NCBI RefSeq assembly: GCF_958979055.1
Contig: NC_084891.1
Span: 29,446,001 to 29,510,000, forward strand
Source: Alnus glutinosa
Lineage: Eukaryota > Streptophyta > Magnoliopsida > Fagales > Betulaceae
Reading direction: 5' to 3'
DNA length: 64,000 nt
In this document: positions 11,737 to 21,984 of the stretch, piece after piece
Layout: every line of letters starts with the position of its first letter
Position numbering within the stretch: the stretch's first letter is position 1
Position numbers and translations under genes: made by a program
The notes under the pieces: model-generated
Databases searched by the model: none
The model's input: only the letters and a program-made list of their open reading frames with translations
What the model was told of the DNA's origin: nothing

Positions 11737-14367
11737 ATGGCAACCGGTCTCCTTACTCCCGTCGTACAGTACTTGCTCCAGCTAGTCGATGAGAAAGTAA
11801 GACTCGTTGGTGGATTGAATGATCAAGTCAATTCACTTCAGCGGGAGCTCAGTCTAATGTCTGACTACCTGGATCCACCCGACGGCAAGCGGAATGCCGT
11901 ATTGAAGTCTGCAATCGATGAAGTCAGGGAGATGGCTTACAAGGCTGAGGATGTAATCGACACATTCATCCTCAACACCTCAAAACACATGAGGAGGAAC
12001 GCGTTTGGGAGGATAATCCAATGGCTTCCCCACGAAAAAACGCTTCTCGATGTAGTACAGAAGATAGAAAGCCTTAACAGAGAAATCAATAAAATCTTCG
12101 AAAATATCAAAAAGTACGGCGCCGGTGAAAGAGCTGAAGCTAGTGTAGATGCAGATCAGTCCGAGGAGGCACTGCACAGAAGTAGGAGAGAAGTCGAAGA
12201 AGATGACGTGGTGGGCTTCAACAATAACGCAAAGGCATTGGCGAAGCTTTTCATTGCAAACGGTTATGAGCTTGATGTCATTTCAATCATCGGCATGGGT
12301 GGGTTGGGGAAAACAACTCTTGCCAGGAAATTCTACAACACTACTCGCTCCAGGAGGCACTTCGCACGCCGTGCATGGGTGTACGTATCTCAACATGACA
12401 AAACTAGACAGCTGTTGCTTAAAATTTTGAAGGAGATGCCAATATCAGATGAGTTGAGAAGGAAGCTCGAAGGCATGGGGGAGGGCGAGTTGAAAGAGAC
12501 GCTGTCCAAATACTTGAACGGGGAGAGGTACCTGGTAGTCATGGATGACATCTGGAAAACTGATTTCTGGGATGAGGTAAGATCTGTATTTCCTAATAAC
12601 TCCAATGGAAGTAGAATATTGATCACCAGTCGTAATAAAGCCGTAGCTTTAAATGCAAGCCATAGTACTCGTCTCTACATTCTTCCATTTCTCAATAAAG
12701 ATGAAAGCTGGGAACTCTTTCATAAGAAGGTATTTCGAGGAGAAGAATGTCCTCCCGAGTTAGAGCTTCCGGGGAGACAATTGGCAGAAAGCTGTCGTGG
12801 CTTACCACTTTCAATTGTGGTATTAGGAGGCATTTTAGCAAACGAAAAGCGGGAATTGCTATCATGGTCAAAATTTGAAGTTATAAATAATAAGCTTACT
12901 CGATGCAAAGACATATTGGCCTTGAGCTACACCTACCTGTCCCGGCACTTGAAACCATGCTTTTTGTATCTTGGTGCATATCCGGAAGACTTTGAGATTC
13001 CTGTAAGGCAATTGATCAACCTATGGATAGCTGAGGGTTTCATACAGCACACTCACAATATGGACCCAGAGGATGTTGCTGAAGGTTACTTGGAGCAGCT
13101 TATTGATCGAAGTTTGATCCAACTAGCTAGCAGGAGGACAGACAGAAGATCAGTGAAGACATGTCGTATCCATGATCTTCTGCGAGATCTCTGCATATCA
13201 CAGAGTGCAGAAGAGAAGTTTCTCGATGTCCATACAGAAGGTAACTATTCAGAATCATCTGCCAACAAATCCCGCCGACTTTCCATCCAAGGTATCGTTG
13301 ATCCATATATTTCTTCAAACTCCTCTTACCCTACAATTCCCCGTTCCTTGTTGTTTCTTGGCCGAGATACAAATGAATTTGATAAAAAGCACTGGAAATG
13401 GGTTGACGAAAACTTCAAGTTGATTCGGGTGCTTAATTTCGGGCATTTGATTAATCTATCCATTCCCGAAAGCATAGGAAAATTGATCCATTTAAGGTAC
13501 TTGGGTATAAAATCTGATGCATTGAAAGCTATTCCAGCTTCCATTCGCAAGCTTACTGATCTAGAAACGCTTGACATGAGACATACTTCTCCGAGTATTT
13601 TGCCAAAAGAGATATGGAAGCTGCGACGCTTAAGGAATCTCTATATGTATGGGCCAGTGAGTTTTCCTAACTATTTTGACCCAAAGGATAAACCTCTGCG
13701 GAGCCTTCACGTCCTTTCCACTGTATCCCTTACCCCAAAAAATGTGCTAATTTTAGAGGCCAATCTTCCTAAGCTAAGGAAATTAGGAATTTGGTTTGCG
13801 GAGGATAGCGACAGCCATGTTTTGAATAGCCTCATCCACTTACCTGATCTTCGAAAATTGAAAATTATAAATTATAAAGAGCGTTCTAATGTTCCGATTT
13901 CATTTCCATCAAACATCACCAAAATAACTTTACGAGCAGGGTACCTAGATGTCGGTGACAGCATCGAAGTGTTGGGGAAACTTTCGAGTCTCATGATACT
14001 GAAACTAGAAAGTTGCTCGCTTTCTAGTAATCTCGAATTCATTGCAGGTTCATTCCCTAAACTCGAAGTCCTGAAATTGAAAGAATTGACTATTAAAGAA
14101 TGGAAACTGGAGAGAGACGCAATGCCATGTCTCAAGCATTTGGTTATCAATCGATGCATTGAGTTGATCGTGCTCCCTTTCGAAAGTTTGTGTGCTTTAC
14201 AAGATGTGGAGGTGTTACACAGCAACATAGAATCGGTAATGACGCTTCAGAAATTGCAGAAGAAGAAATCACGGAAGAATCTTCGATTCAATCTAGTGAT
14301 TGATCCTCTCCCTGGTGACAACTTTTATCAAAGAACCGCGGCATCTCCTCCGGCGACTTCATCATAG
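11737..14367 (+). CDS. NLR1, CC-NB-LRR immune receptor (subtype A)
   Basis: Intronless, 876 residues, a usual length for RPP13/RPM1-like CNLs. Order: Rx-type coiled coil with the EDVID motif (residues 71-75), NB-ARC, then leucine-rich repeats from about 530 to 850. Motifs: P-loop GMGGLGKTT (186-194), kinase-2 VVMDDIW (267-273), RNBS-B GSRILITSR (291-299), GLPL (355-358), RNBS-D CFLYLGAYPEDFE, and an MHD-type IHD (478-480). All nucleotide-binding residues look intact. Such proteins act inside the cell, detect pathogen effectors and trigger cell death. The gene stands alone, unlike the two divergent pairs downstream, but shares their promoter block. A short Ser/Pro/Ala tail ends the protein. 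Start chosen at the ATG preceding the conserved N-terminus. Confidence 0.95.
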   Translation: MATGLLTPVVQYLLQLVDEKVRLVGGLNDQVNSLQRELSLMSDYLDPPDGKRNAVLKSAIDEVREMAYKAEDVIDTFILNTSKHMRRNAFGRIIQWLPHEKTLLDVVQKIESLNREINKIFENIKKYGAGERAEASVDADQSEEALHRSRREVEEDDVVGFNNNAKALAKLFIANGYELDVISIIGMGGLGKTTLARKFYNTTRSRRHFARRAWVYVSQHDKTRQLLLKILKEMPISDELRRKLEGMGEGELKETLSKYLNGERYLVVMDDIWKTDFWDEVRSVFPNNSNGSRILITSRNKAVALNASHSTRLYILPFLNKDESWELFHKKVFRGEECPPELELPGRQLAESCRGLPLSIVVLGGILANEKRELLSWSKFEVINNKLTRCKDILALSYTYLSRHLKPCFLYLGAYPEDFEIPVRQLINLWIAEGFIQHTHNMDPEDVAEGYLEQLIDRSLIQLASRRTDRRSVKTCRIHDLLRDLCISQSAEEKFLDVHTEGNYSESSANKSRRLSIQGIVDPYISSNSSYPTIPRSLLFLGRDTNEFDKKHWKWVDENFKLIRVLNFGHLINLSIPESIGKLIHLRYLGIKSDALKAIPASIRKLTDLETLDMRHTSPSILPKEIWKLRRLRNLYMYGPVSFPNYFDPKDKPLRSLHVLSTVSLTPKNVLILEANLPKLRKLGIWFAEDSDSHVLNSLIHLPDLRKLKIINYKERSNVPISFPSNITKITLRAGYLDVGDSIEVLGKLSSLMILKLESCSLSSNLEFIAGSFPKLEVLKLKELTIKEWKLERDAMPCLKHLVINRCIELIVLPFESLCALQDVEVLHSNIESVMTLQKLQKKKSRKNLRFNLVIDPLPGDNFYQRTAASPPATSS

Positions 14368-14380
14368 AGCTAGCATGCTG

Positions 14381-14571
14381 GTATATACTTTCTTGATCTT
14401 TTTCTTTCGATTCTGATCCAATTACCTCACATTATACTTTTGTGGAGCCCAAATGTATGTAGGGTTTTGCTTTTTGCCTTTTTTCTTTTCTGAACAATAC
14501 AATTATGCTAATAAAGCTACCCTCTTACTTTGCCTTTAATTTCTACAATTGTTAATTATATGATGACACAG
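14381..14571 (+). other. Predicted 3'-UTR intron of NLR1
   Basis: A GT donor follows GCATGCTG 13 bases after the stop codon and an ACACAG acceptor ends at 14571. The equivalent intron is found after NLR3 and NLR5, with the same flanking exon sequence (GCATGCTG before it, TTCGACGGA-like sequence after it). Confidence 0.5.
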
Positions 14572-15044
14572 GACCTCGACGGATACGAAAATGGAGTTCC
14601 TTTCGACCGCTGTTTCAGGCTTTCCCATTCAATAATTGCTGTTATCAGGTTCATGCATTGAATAGCATGACCGGCGGTTGGCTCTCTGCATTCAATTTTT
14701 GTTTTTCTGGTTTGCTTCCTGTGTGGCTGTTGCTTCTCCATTTGTATTCTCCTCCCACTTTTTGTGGTTTCACGTACGTACTTTGTTATCGGTGATTATT
14801 GAAGCAAGACTATCATCCAAGGTTTCCTCTTCCGTAATTGAAAGGGTTCCTAACAAAAACAAAAGGGGATGGAAACATTGAATTGTTCCTTTAGATTTGA
14901 ATGAATTTTCAGTAATCTACTACAGTGTTTTTGCTTTTATTTAACTTTCAATAAAAGTGTAGATTTTAGCATTTCTAATCGGAAAATGTTATTTAATATT
15001 TCTTGTCCTTATCAGCTTATCTTATCAATATTTGCTGACATAAT
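14572..15044. other. NLR1 3' flank
   Basis: Homologous to 36510-36700 and 62458-62650 as far as about 14840. After that the homology is interrupted and resumes at about 15408, so 14840-15407 is an insertion or a diverged stretch. No further gene was seen. Confidence 0.55.
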
Positions 15045-15257
15045 GGGCTTGTTTGGTAAGGGAAGGGGAAGGGAAGGGGAATTGGTAGTAGGAGTTAGAA
15101 TTGATAGATGTGATATAAAGTAAAAAGAATTTGTATAGAAAAGTGAAAAAAAATTTGTATTGTAGTGAATTTTTTTATTTAAATAATAATAAAAAATTAT
15201 TGATGTGATATAAAGTTGGAATGTTTTGAAGTTAGTTATTTTTGGAATAACAAGCCC
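15045..15257. mobile_element. MITE, GGGCTTGTT inverted ends
   Basis: GGGCTTGTT at the left and AACAAGCCC at the right bound a 213-bp AT-rich core containing two GATGTGATATAAAGT blocks. Related copies lie at 3600-3780 and 37690-37930. Its flanks share AAT, too short to be convincing as a target duplication. Confidence 0.5.
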
Positions 15258-16483
15258 AATATTATTAAGTTACCTTTAAATCAATCTTAATTTAAAAAGA
15301 AAGAAAAAAAAAAAAATCAATGATGGATTGACAGTATCACTTCATTAGAGATGAATATGAGAAAAACAAGAGAATACGAAATATCATTTATGTTTCTCAT
15401 CGCACTAATGCGGAGGACTTTGAATTCATATATATGTTAGTGCGAATACATGCATTATGGAAGCGTAATGTTGGACTTCAAACTGGTTTATAATTTGTTA
15501 ACACGTGTCAGCCTATGATTGAAATCACATGCATTAACCACTAAAAAAGATTTAACACGATTATGTATTAACAAATCATAAAAGAGTTGTAAATTTTTTA
15601 TGCTTAATATGCAAAGCGAATCCTTACATCCCAACACCCAAAAGACGTTTCGACTCGTCGATGATCTGGACCCAAACAAGCGTGCTCCACTGGCGGTGGA
15701 CGGAGGAGTTGGCTGCCGTTAAATAAGCCTATGAAGGTAGTAGGCTCGTTTGACAACGCTTTGTAGAAAAATTTTGTCCTCTATCTTTTATGAGTTTACA
15801 ATACAAAATGCTTTATTTATAGAGCTTAGGGATGAACATTATCCTAATCAGATCTCTTAATTTTGGATAATTCAATATCATCAAATCCCTAAATTTAAGG
15901 TAATCTAATATTTATTAAAGACAATACAATTCTTATCAAATCCCTAACTTCAGGATAATCCAAATGTATTCTAACAAAAAAACACATAGCCGCGATCCAC
16001 CATGGAGAAGATACCATCCTGGTAGGCGAGGAAGTTTCCCCATATTGTTTTTTTAAGAAAATAAAAAAAAAATATTTTTTATTATTTATTTTTAAGTAAT
16101 TTCTAATGTGGCATAATAACGTGGTGTTGGGTATATGTGGCGAACGTTGATAGGCCTTCACATGGCACAACGTTAAATTATTAGACGAAACATAGACAAA
16201 GTGACCAATAGAAACAGTGTTAATAAGATGTCCACATGCACTATTCATGATACGTTTTAAAATCGAAGTGACTATTTGATCTAGTACTTTTAGCTTATTC
16301 TTCCCCCTACTGCTAATACTACTCTTCACACCTACTTCACATCGATTGACTTGACAAGTTTTAGTGTTTTAAGTGACTTCCTATTTCAATTATTTTTTTA
16401 AAAAAATCATTTTAAATACATTATGTCAACTAGTATAAAATTGGCGGGAATAATATTATTTCTGACTAAATAATAAAAATGTT
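15258..16483. other. NLR-type 3' flank remnant, otherwise unassigned
   Basis: 15408-15640 is similar to the flank downstream of NLR3 and NLR5 (GCGGAGGACTTTGAATTC is shared with 62660). The remainder to 16483 shows no convincing coding region. Confidence 0.45.
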
Positions 16484-16860
16484 AAAGTCCGTATACCCCC
16501 CTTAAACTATCACTCAATTAACAATATCCTCCGAAAAACTTTTAATTTGGACAATGTCTCCCCAAACTACAAAAATTTGTCAAAGTTTCCCTAATGACGA
16601 AAATACCCTTAATAAAATAAAATAATAATGATAATATTAATTAAAAAAAAAACTAAAACAAAAAAAAATTAAAAAAGAAATATATAAAACCAAGGGAAGC
16701 AAAACTTAAAAATTAAAAGAAGAATTAAAAAAAAAAAAAATCTTCTATATATATTTTAAGAAATTAGTTTTTTTAAAGGAAAAATAAAATTTAACTTTTT
16801 AAAAAAAAATATAATTTTTTATTTTTATTTTTTAAAATAAACTTATTACATGAAACTATC
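16484..16860. mobile_element. Single-ended MITE relic
   Basis: It begins GTTAAAGTCCGTATACCCCC and carries CTATCACTCAATTAACAAT, as in the 10200-10715 family. The far end has dissolved into A/T-rich sequence. Confidence 0.35.
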
Positions 16861-16940
16861 AAATAAAAATCATTCACTGAATTTAATCATTAATCTATGA
16901 AGAATAAATAGAATAATCTCAAGAACACATAAAAGTAGAT

Positions 16941-17620
16941 TTGTGCACTTACCTCAGAAAAATAGATACCAAGGTAGAGGAAGCCAGGTACGTGGTGATT
17001 GGTACCATACCAATCATCGGTGCAGTTACATTCAGTGATTTATGTGTATCATTTCTCTTATTTGATTCGGATGTAGCGGGGCGCTACTTTTTATTTGACA
17101 ACTACAGAAGTAAAGTTGTGTAGTATTAGCATTGAAACTCTAGGTCAGAACATCTCAATAACAACAATTAATTGTAGGGTCGTCATTGAAGCATATTACC
17201 ACATCAAATGGACACTTCCGACGAACTCGAATTTATTTAACATGCTCGATTTTGATGTGATTCTTACAATAGATGGGTTATGGAAACACTTGTGAGTAAG
17301 GATTGTGGATAGAAGAAAGTGATACTCAGTCTACCTGATGGTGCGGAGTTCAAATTTGACGAACCGTTAGTGGAAGCTATTCCGACCATACTTTCGTTAG
17401 TACAGGACAGGAAGTGCATTGCATGAAGACTTTCTTAGCCTACGTCGTCTGTGTAAAAGGAATTCTGCTGGCCAAATCTGTGAGGAACCAATCATCGGTG
17501 CAGTTCCATTCAGTGAGTTTGTCTTGATTGATTCAACCGATTGTGTAAAACACAACTTATGGGCCCTGAAGTCAGTGTTGCGGTAATGAGTGATGCTACG
17601 ATCGAGTAGAACTCGTATCT
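16941..17620 (+). pseudogene. Ty3/gypsy pol relic (retropepsin-RT linker)
   Basis: Broken frames encode FDVILTIDGLWKHL, matching the FDVILGMDWL stretch near the protease end of gypsy polyproteins, then LPDGAEFKF and further fragments separated by stops. A second relic at 41870-42080 shares its last part (TTCTT-GCCTACGT and ATCGGTGC phrases). No LTRs were seen. Non-functional. Confidence 0.4.
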
Positions 17621-18004
17621 TTTTTGTATTCCTAAAATAAATGATATAGATTTTAAAATTATTATTTTATCTATATGAATCAAATAATAATTTTAAGAAA
17701 AATATTAGCTGCATAACATTTGTCCAATAATTAAAAATAAAAAAATAAAATGCTACAAACATCAGTATTGTTGAACAAATATTGTGTAATAGTTATGCAG
17801 TTAACATTTCTCTAATTTTAAAAATCAGGTTATTTTTTTTTTTAAAAAAATAATAATAATACACAATGAGACTTATACCATTACCATGCGTTTATGCGGC
17901 TATGCCGTACCTTTACTAACTTGTCGATGCATGGTCTATGCCAAATGCTTCCCTCACGTGGGTGAGATATTGTCGCAAAACACCAAAAAAAAAAAAAAAA
18001 AAAA
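17621..18004. other. AT-rich intergenic
   Basis: No gene seen. A poly-A tract sits at 17984-18003. Confidence 0.6.
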
Positions 18005-18165
18005 GGAATCAGGATCAAATGGAGAGGATTCTCTCCATTTGGTTATAAATGAAAGGTATAATTGTCTTTTTACATTTTCATAAAATATGAAAAGATAACT
18101 ATGCCTCTCCTTTATAACTAAATAGAGAGAAATGGAAATGATACAAATGGAGAGGATTCAAATTC
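18005..18165. repeat. Foldback MITE, AAATGGAGAGGATT ends
   Basis: AAATGGAGAGGATTC occurs near both ends and the centre folds back around ACATTTTCATAAAATATG. A GAGAGGAT-containing relative is at 37650-37690. Confidence 0.4.
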
Positions 18166-18394
18166 AAAAAAAACATGATTAAGGATCAATTAATCATGCA
18201 TATCCTGACTCAGTGACTCTTGACCTTCTCAATTATTTCATTTTATATATATATAAAAGAGATGTGCAAATTATTTCTTATGTAAATCCTACAAATTTAA
18301 TAGTTAATTTCAAAATGAGAGTAAGAGAAAGTTAGGAATAGTATTACTTTTTTATTTTTTTAAAAAAAAAAATGAAGAAAGAAAGAAAGAAAAA

Positions 18395-18850
18395 GCTTCT
18401 CTCCATATATAATGCCTAAAAATAGCACCTTTTTTTCAAACCATGGGCCATTCACCCTAAAAATCAGGATAAGGCATCGCAATTTTCAATTTTCCACCCC
18501 AAATCCTAAGTATTTTTTTTTTTTTTTAAAAAACATGTCCACACAAAAGGAGATGAAGGATTCAAAGTAGTAACTTTCGCTTTATGAGACGTGATCTCCA
18601 GTTTATTGAGCCACTCCTTAGGGACACCCAAAATCCTAAGTTAAGGAGATCTATCATCATCCTAATCAACAGTGCTTCAAATTATAAAAGGGCACGCTCT
18701 TGTACTTTGAGAGAATTATGTACCATTGGCATCAGAATATACTGCAGGATATTTAGGAACCCCATCACTAGTCTAAAGCTTAACATTAAGCTCATCATAA
18801 TTTTCAAAAGCATGTTGTATTACAGAAGATATTAAAGGCTGTTTTTCAAA
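18395..18850. repeat. Cluster repeat R, copy 1
   Basis: Unique-looking sequence present three times in the window: here, 42945-43690 and 54540-54930. Shared landmarks are TCCATATATAATGCC, GGTATCGCAATTTTC-like, ATCATCATCCTAATCAACAG and GAATATACTGCAGGATATTT. A TATAAAAGGG motif follows the CAACAGTGCTT phrase in copies 1 and 3. Copies lie beside the foldback satellite in both 18.8 kb and 54.9 kb, so the two were probably duplicated together with the NLR cluster. Confidence 0.6.
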
Positions 18851-18879
18851 GGCAAGTTTTTCCTAGACAAAAGAAATTA

Positions 18880-19052
18880 TTGTCGACGTCAAGACTCAAG
18901 ATAGTGTGCAAGTTGCCTGTTGGCTGTCAAGAAGATAATGGCAAAATATAGGACAAATTGGCAAAGAGTCGTAATTCTTCTTAGCTTACCTTGCATACTT
19001 TGTGTACACACAAATTTAAAGGGGTGGTTTTCATTTTTCTTTTTTTCTTTAT

Positions 19053-19094
<42 letters not shown>

Positions 19095-19231
19095 AAAAAA
19101 AAAAAAACCTCCAACACACTTTGTGTACGAAAGTGTGTACACAAAGTGTGCAGCAAGCATTACTCAATTGGCATTCTTTTTCCCTGCTAACAAAGGAAAT
19201 TATTGCATACATCAAGATTGAAGATAGTGCG
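18880..19231. repeat. Foldback satellite array, left part
   Basis: At least one unit of the array resumed at 26749. It contains GGCTGTCAAGAAGATAATGG, ACTTTGTGTACACAC and the reverse arm with GTGTACACAAAGTGTG, separated by a TA microsatellite (19057-19088) and poly-A. The hAT-like element starting at 19232 interrupts a unit here. Confidence 0.7.
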
Positions 19232-19777
19232 TAGAGATGTAATCGAGCCAAGCCGAGTCGAGTTCGAAAATTTCAAGACTGGCTCGTTTATGAGTCGAGC
19301 CTAAATAGTCGAGTTCGAATTCGAGCCGAGCTATAAATTACATGTTCAAGCTCGGCTTGTTTAAAACTCGGGCGAGCTCGAGTTCGTTGAAAATGACATT
19401 CGAGCCAAGCCGGGTTACTGGACAAGCTCGGCTCAACTAGAGCTCGATGTAAACTATTAAATTTTTCAATGAGTGATCAAAGCAGAATTCAAGCCCAAAT
19501 TTATGAACAACCTCTATGCATTATATTTATTAATAACATAAATATATAATATGTAAGTATATAAGGCATATTATAAAATATATTACATAACTATAGTTTA
19601 TAAGTAACAAATTAATAATATGTTATTATATATAACTACAGAGTATAAACAATGGTATATGTATAATGTGAACATATGGTAAGTCTAATATATTCTATAT
19701 AACTAAGTAACTATAATATAAGTATAATATATAACTATTGTTAACCATGTGTGATGTGATATATGTATTTATATATA

Positions 19778-20007
19778 GGGAAAACTGCAATTTACCCCCC
19801 TGATGTTTACACGAATTTTCAATTTTGGAACCAATGTTTAGATTGCTTCAATTGCACCCAAGAAAGTTGAAAAAATTTTCAATCCACCCCCTTCCGTCCA
19901 ATTGCTCCGTCTGATGAGACGGAAATGGACCCACGTGCGCGGCATGTGACTTATATGCTCTTAACCGGACGAAAATACCCTCAAAAAATTGAGCCGTTGT
20001 TTTCTAA
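19778..20007 (+). repeat. MULE-2 left terminal inverted repeat
   Basis: It begins GGGAAAACTGCAATTTACCC and ends near TTGTTTTCTAA. It contains a CACGTG core near 19931. In MULEs the terminal repeats carry the transposase binding site and outward or inward promoters. Confidence 0.93.
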
Positions 20008-20092
20008 GTCACCCGTTTTGTTTCATGTATATTTGGTTCAAATATTGTTTAAGGAAAAACAAGGGTTTCGAATTTGAAGGCTGACGGAGACG

Positions 20093-20769
20093 ATGGACGC
20101 CTCGACACAGGACTCGACCCCTGGCCAGATACCCGTCTGTTCTGGGCAATCGATTGGGCACTCGAAGGAGAGGATGGAAGCAAGGTCGGAGTCCCCACAG
20201 AGTGTTGCCACTTTTTCACGGCAACGAGTATGCTACTGCGAGTGGCCGATGAATGTGAAAACGGCGCACACGAGCAAAAATTTCGGAAAAAGGTTTATGG
20301 GGTGTGAAAATTGGAAGGCAAGTAGTACTTATTCTGATCGATTTTAGGGTTTCATTTTGTATTTGGGAGTTCAAATTTGCAATTTTATAGTCGGCTTTTG
20401 AAATCTGGCTTTTTTGCATATATACCATTCGATGTTGGATTGTTGGTGCTAAAAAGTGGCAAAATCTGGAATGCATTCCAGACAAGTTGGACAAGTTGCA
20501 ATTTTTTCATTATTTGTTGTGTTTTGCAGATCCACAGAGATTGTGGTTTCTTTGAGTGGGTTGATCCCAAAATGTGTGCACATGGTCAGAGGGTTGTTGG
20601 TCGATTGGTTGAGTGGCACGAAAGTTTGGTGGCAGAAACTAGACGATGTGAAACCATGGTTGAAGTAGAAGTTGGGAAAGTGAAGGCCGAAATGGAGAAA
20701 GAGATTGAGAAGGTGAAGGCCGAAGTTGACAATGAGAGGAACGCAGAAATTGCACAATACCGTAAATAA
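20093..20769 (+). CDS. GRF zinc-finger / coiled-coil protein of MULE-2, truncated by a stop
   Basis: Two exons: 20093-20317 and 20530-20769, giving 154 residues. The intron uses a GC donor in the strong AAG/GCAAGT context and a TTTTGCAG acceptor, phase 0. Joined, the exons complete a GRF zinc finger: CYCEW, NFGKRF, MGC, then DCGFFEWVD. A charged coiled coil follows (about residues 100-154) rich in VKAE repeats. TAA at 20767-20769 ends the frame, but the same frame stays open for 50 more codons (20770-20922) and encodes a hydrophobic segment (LVCSWILFALCFFFG), as in the MULE-1 homologue. The stop therefore looks like a recent loss of a membrane anchor, or a regulated read-through point. The biochemical role is unknown. 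Confidence 0.7.
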
Positions 20770-20922
20770 ATTGAGATTTGGGGGATCAAATTTGAAGCAG
20801 TGAAGAAGAATTACCACACAATGCTTGTGTGTTCGTGGATTTTATTTGCATTGTGTTTCTTCTTCGGACATGCAGCCAAAAACCAGGAGGACAATAGGGT
20901 TGGTTATTTGAGGTTGCCTTGA

Positions 20923-21984
20923 GTTGTATTGTTAGACATTTTTTGTGCACTTCTATGGGGCCATAGAAGCTAGAAGTGAACCATTTTTTGTGCACTAAGT
21001 TGTGTTGTGGTATTTTGGTTGCTTTATTGCATATATTTAAGTGGGATTGTTTGTAGTTGGAGCTGCTTGTATTTATAAAGTAACAGAATTTTATCCCATT
21101 ATATTTTTCACACTATCATTGATGGAGTTCATGTGCTTGAGCATCTTAAAATACGGGGTCGATTTGTTTGGGCCGATGAACCCCGAGTCCCTTTCTTGTT
21201 AGTTGCCTAAACTGTCTTCAATTTTTAACTAATTGTAATCAATCCGGATACGTATAATTCAGATTAGATATAACAATACAAGTATATAAGCACACAATTT
21301 GGACCCAAAAGGTAAAATTATATTCAATGCTAATGATTGCAATTTAGCTAACCGAATTGCAATCGATTTGGGCAGCTAATGAAGAAGGATTAATTTCAAT
21401 GGAGTCTCATTGTCCAAACAGCCCATTCGAAACCCTTTCTCATTAGTTTCATAAATTGGCTACAATTTGGTCAGCAAATTAAGCCGATCCCAATACACAT
21501 AATTAACATTAGATATAATAATCAGAAGTATATAAGCACACAATTGTCAATTGGGTCCAAAAGATAAATTTCAAGCATTCTCTTCAAAGTAGCGTAATTA
21601 CATAATTCTCCCTGTCCCATATCAACCGCATGACACACCCAAAATTTATTTCTCCAAAATCAGTGTTGACCTGTTCATATTGTTAATGCATTCCAAAACC
21701 ACACAAATATCAAAACCTGCAATGCATTCCAAAACTACACAAATGTCAAAACCTGCAATGCATTCCAACATCATAAAACACATTGTAATCATTACACAAA
21801 AATAAGCAATTCTGCATTGCTAGTACTGTCTATCAAACACAACCACCAATCCTGCATTTTATGTACTGTATCAAACACACAACCACCAACTGTCAAACAC
21901 ACAACTACCAACTGTCAAACGCACAACTACCAATTGTCAAACACAGATTATGCACATGTGCATTAAATACAAGCACATATTTAA
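20923..21984. other. MULE-2 spacer between the convergent genes
   Basis: No coding sequence seen. Short direct repeats occur: CCTGCAATGCATTCCAAAAC three times at about 21660-21770, and ACCAACTGTCAAACACACAA variants at about 21880-21945. Confidence 0.6.

Noticed and set aside
12000-14228. Antisense frames within NLR1 and the other NLRs
   Set aside because: They are shadows of the conserved coding strand, recur at the same places in each paralogue, and show no domain of their own.
18889-19251. Small proteins of 60-120 residues across the foldback satellite
   Set aside because: They arise from poly-T/TA microsatellites and satellite arms, and recur wherever the units do.
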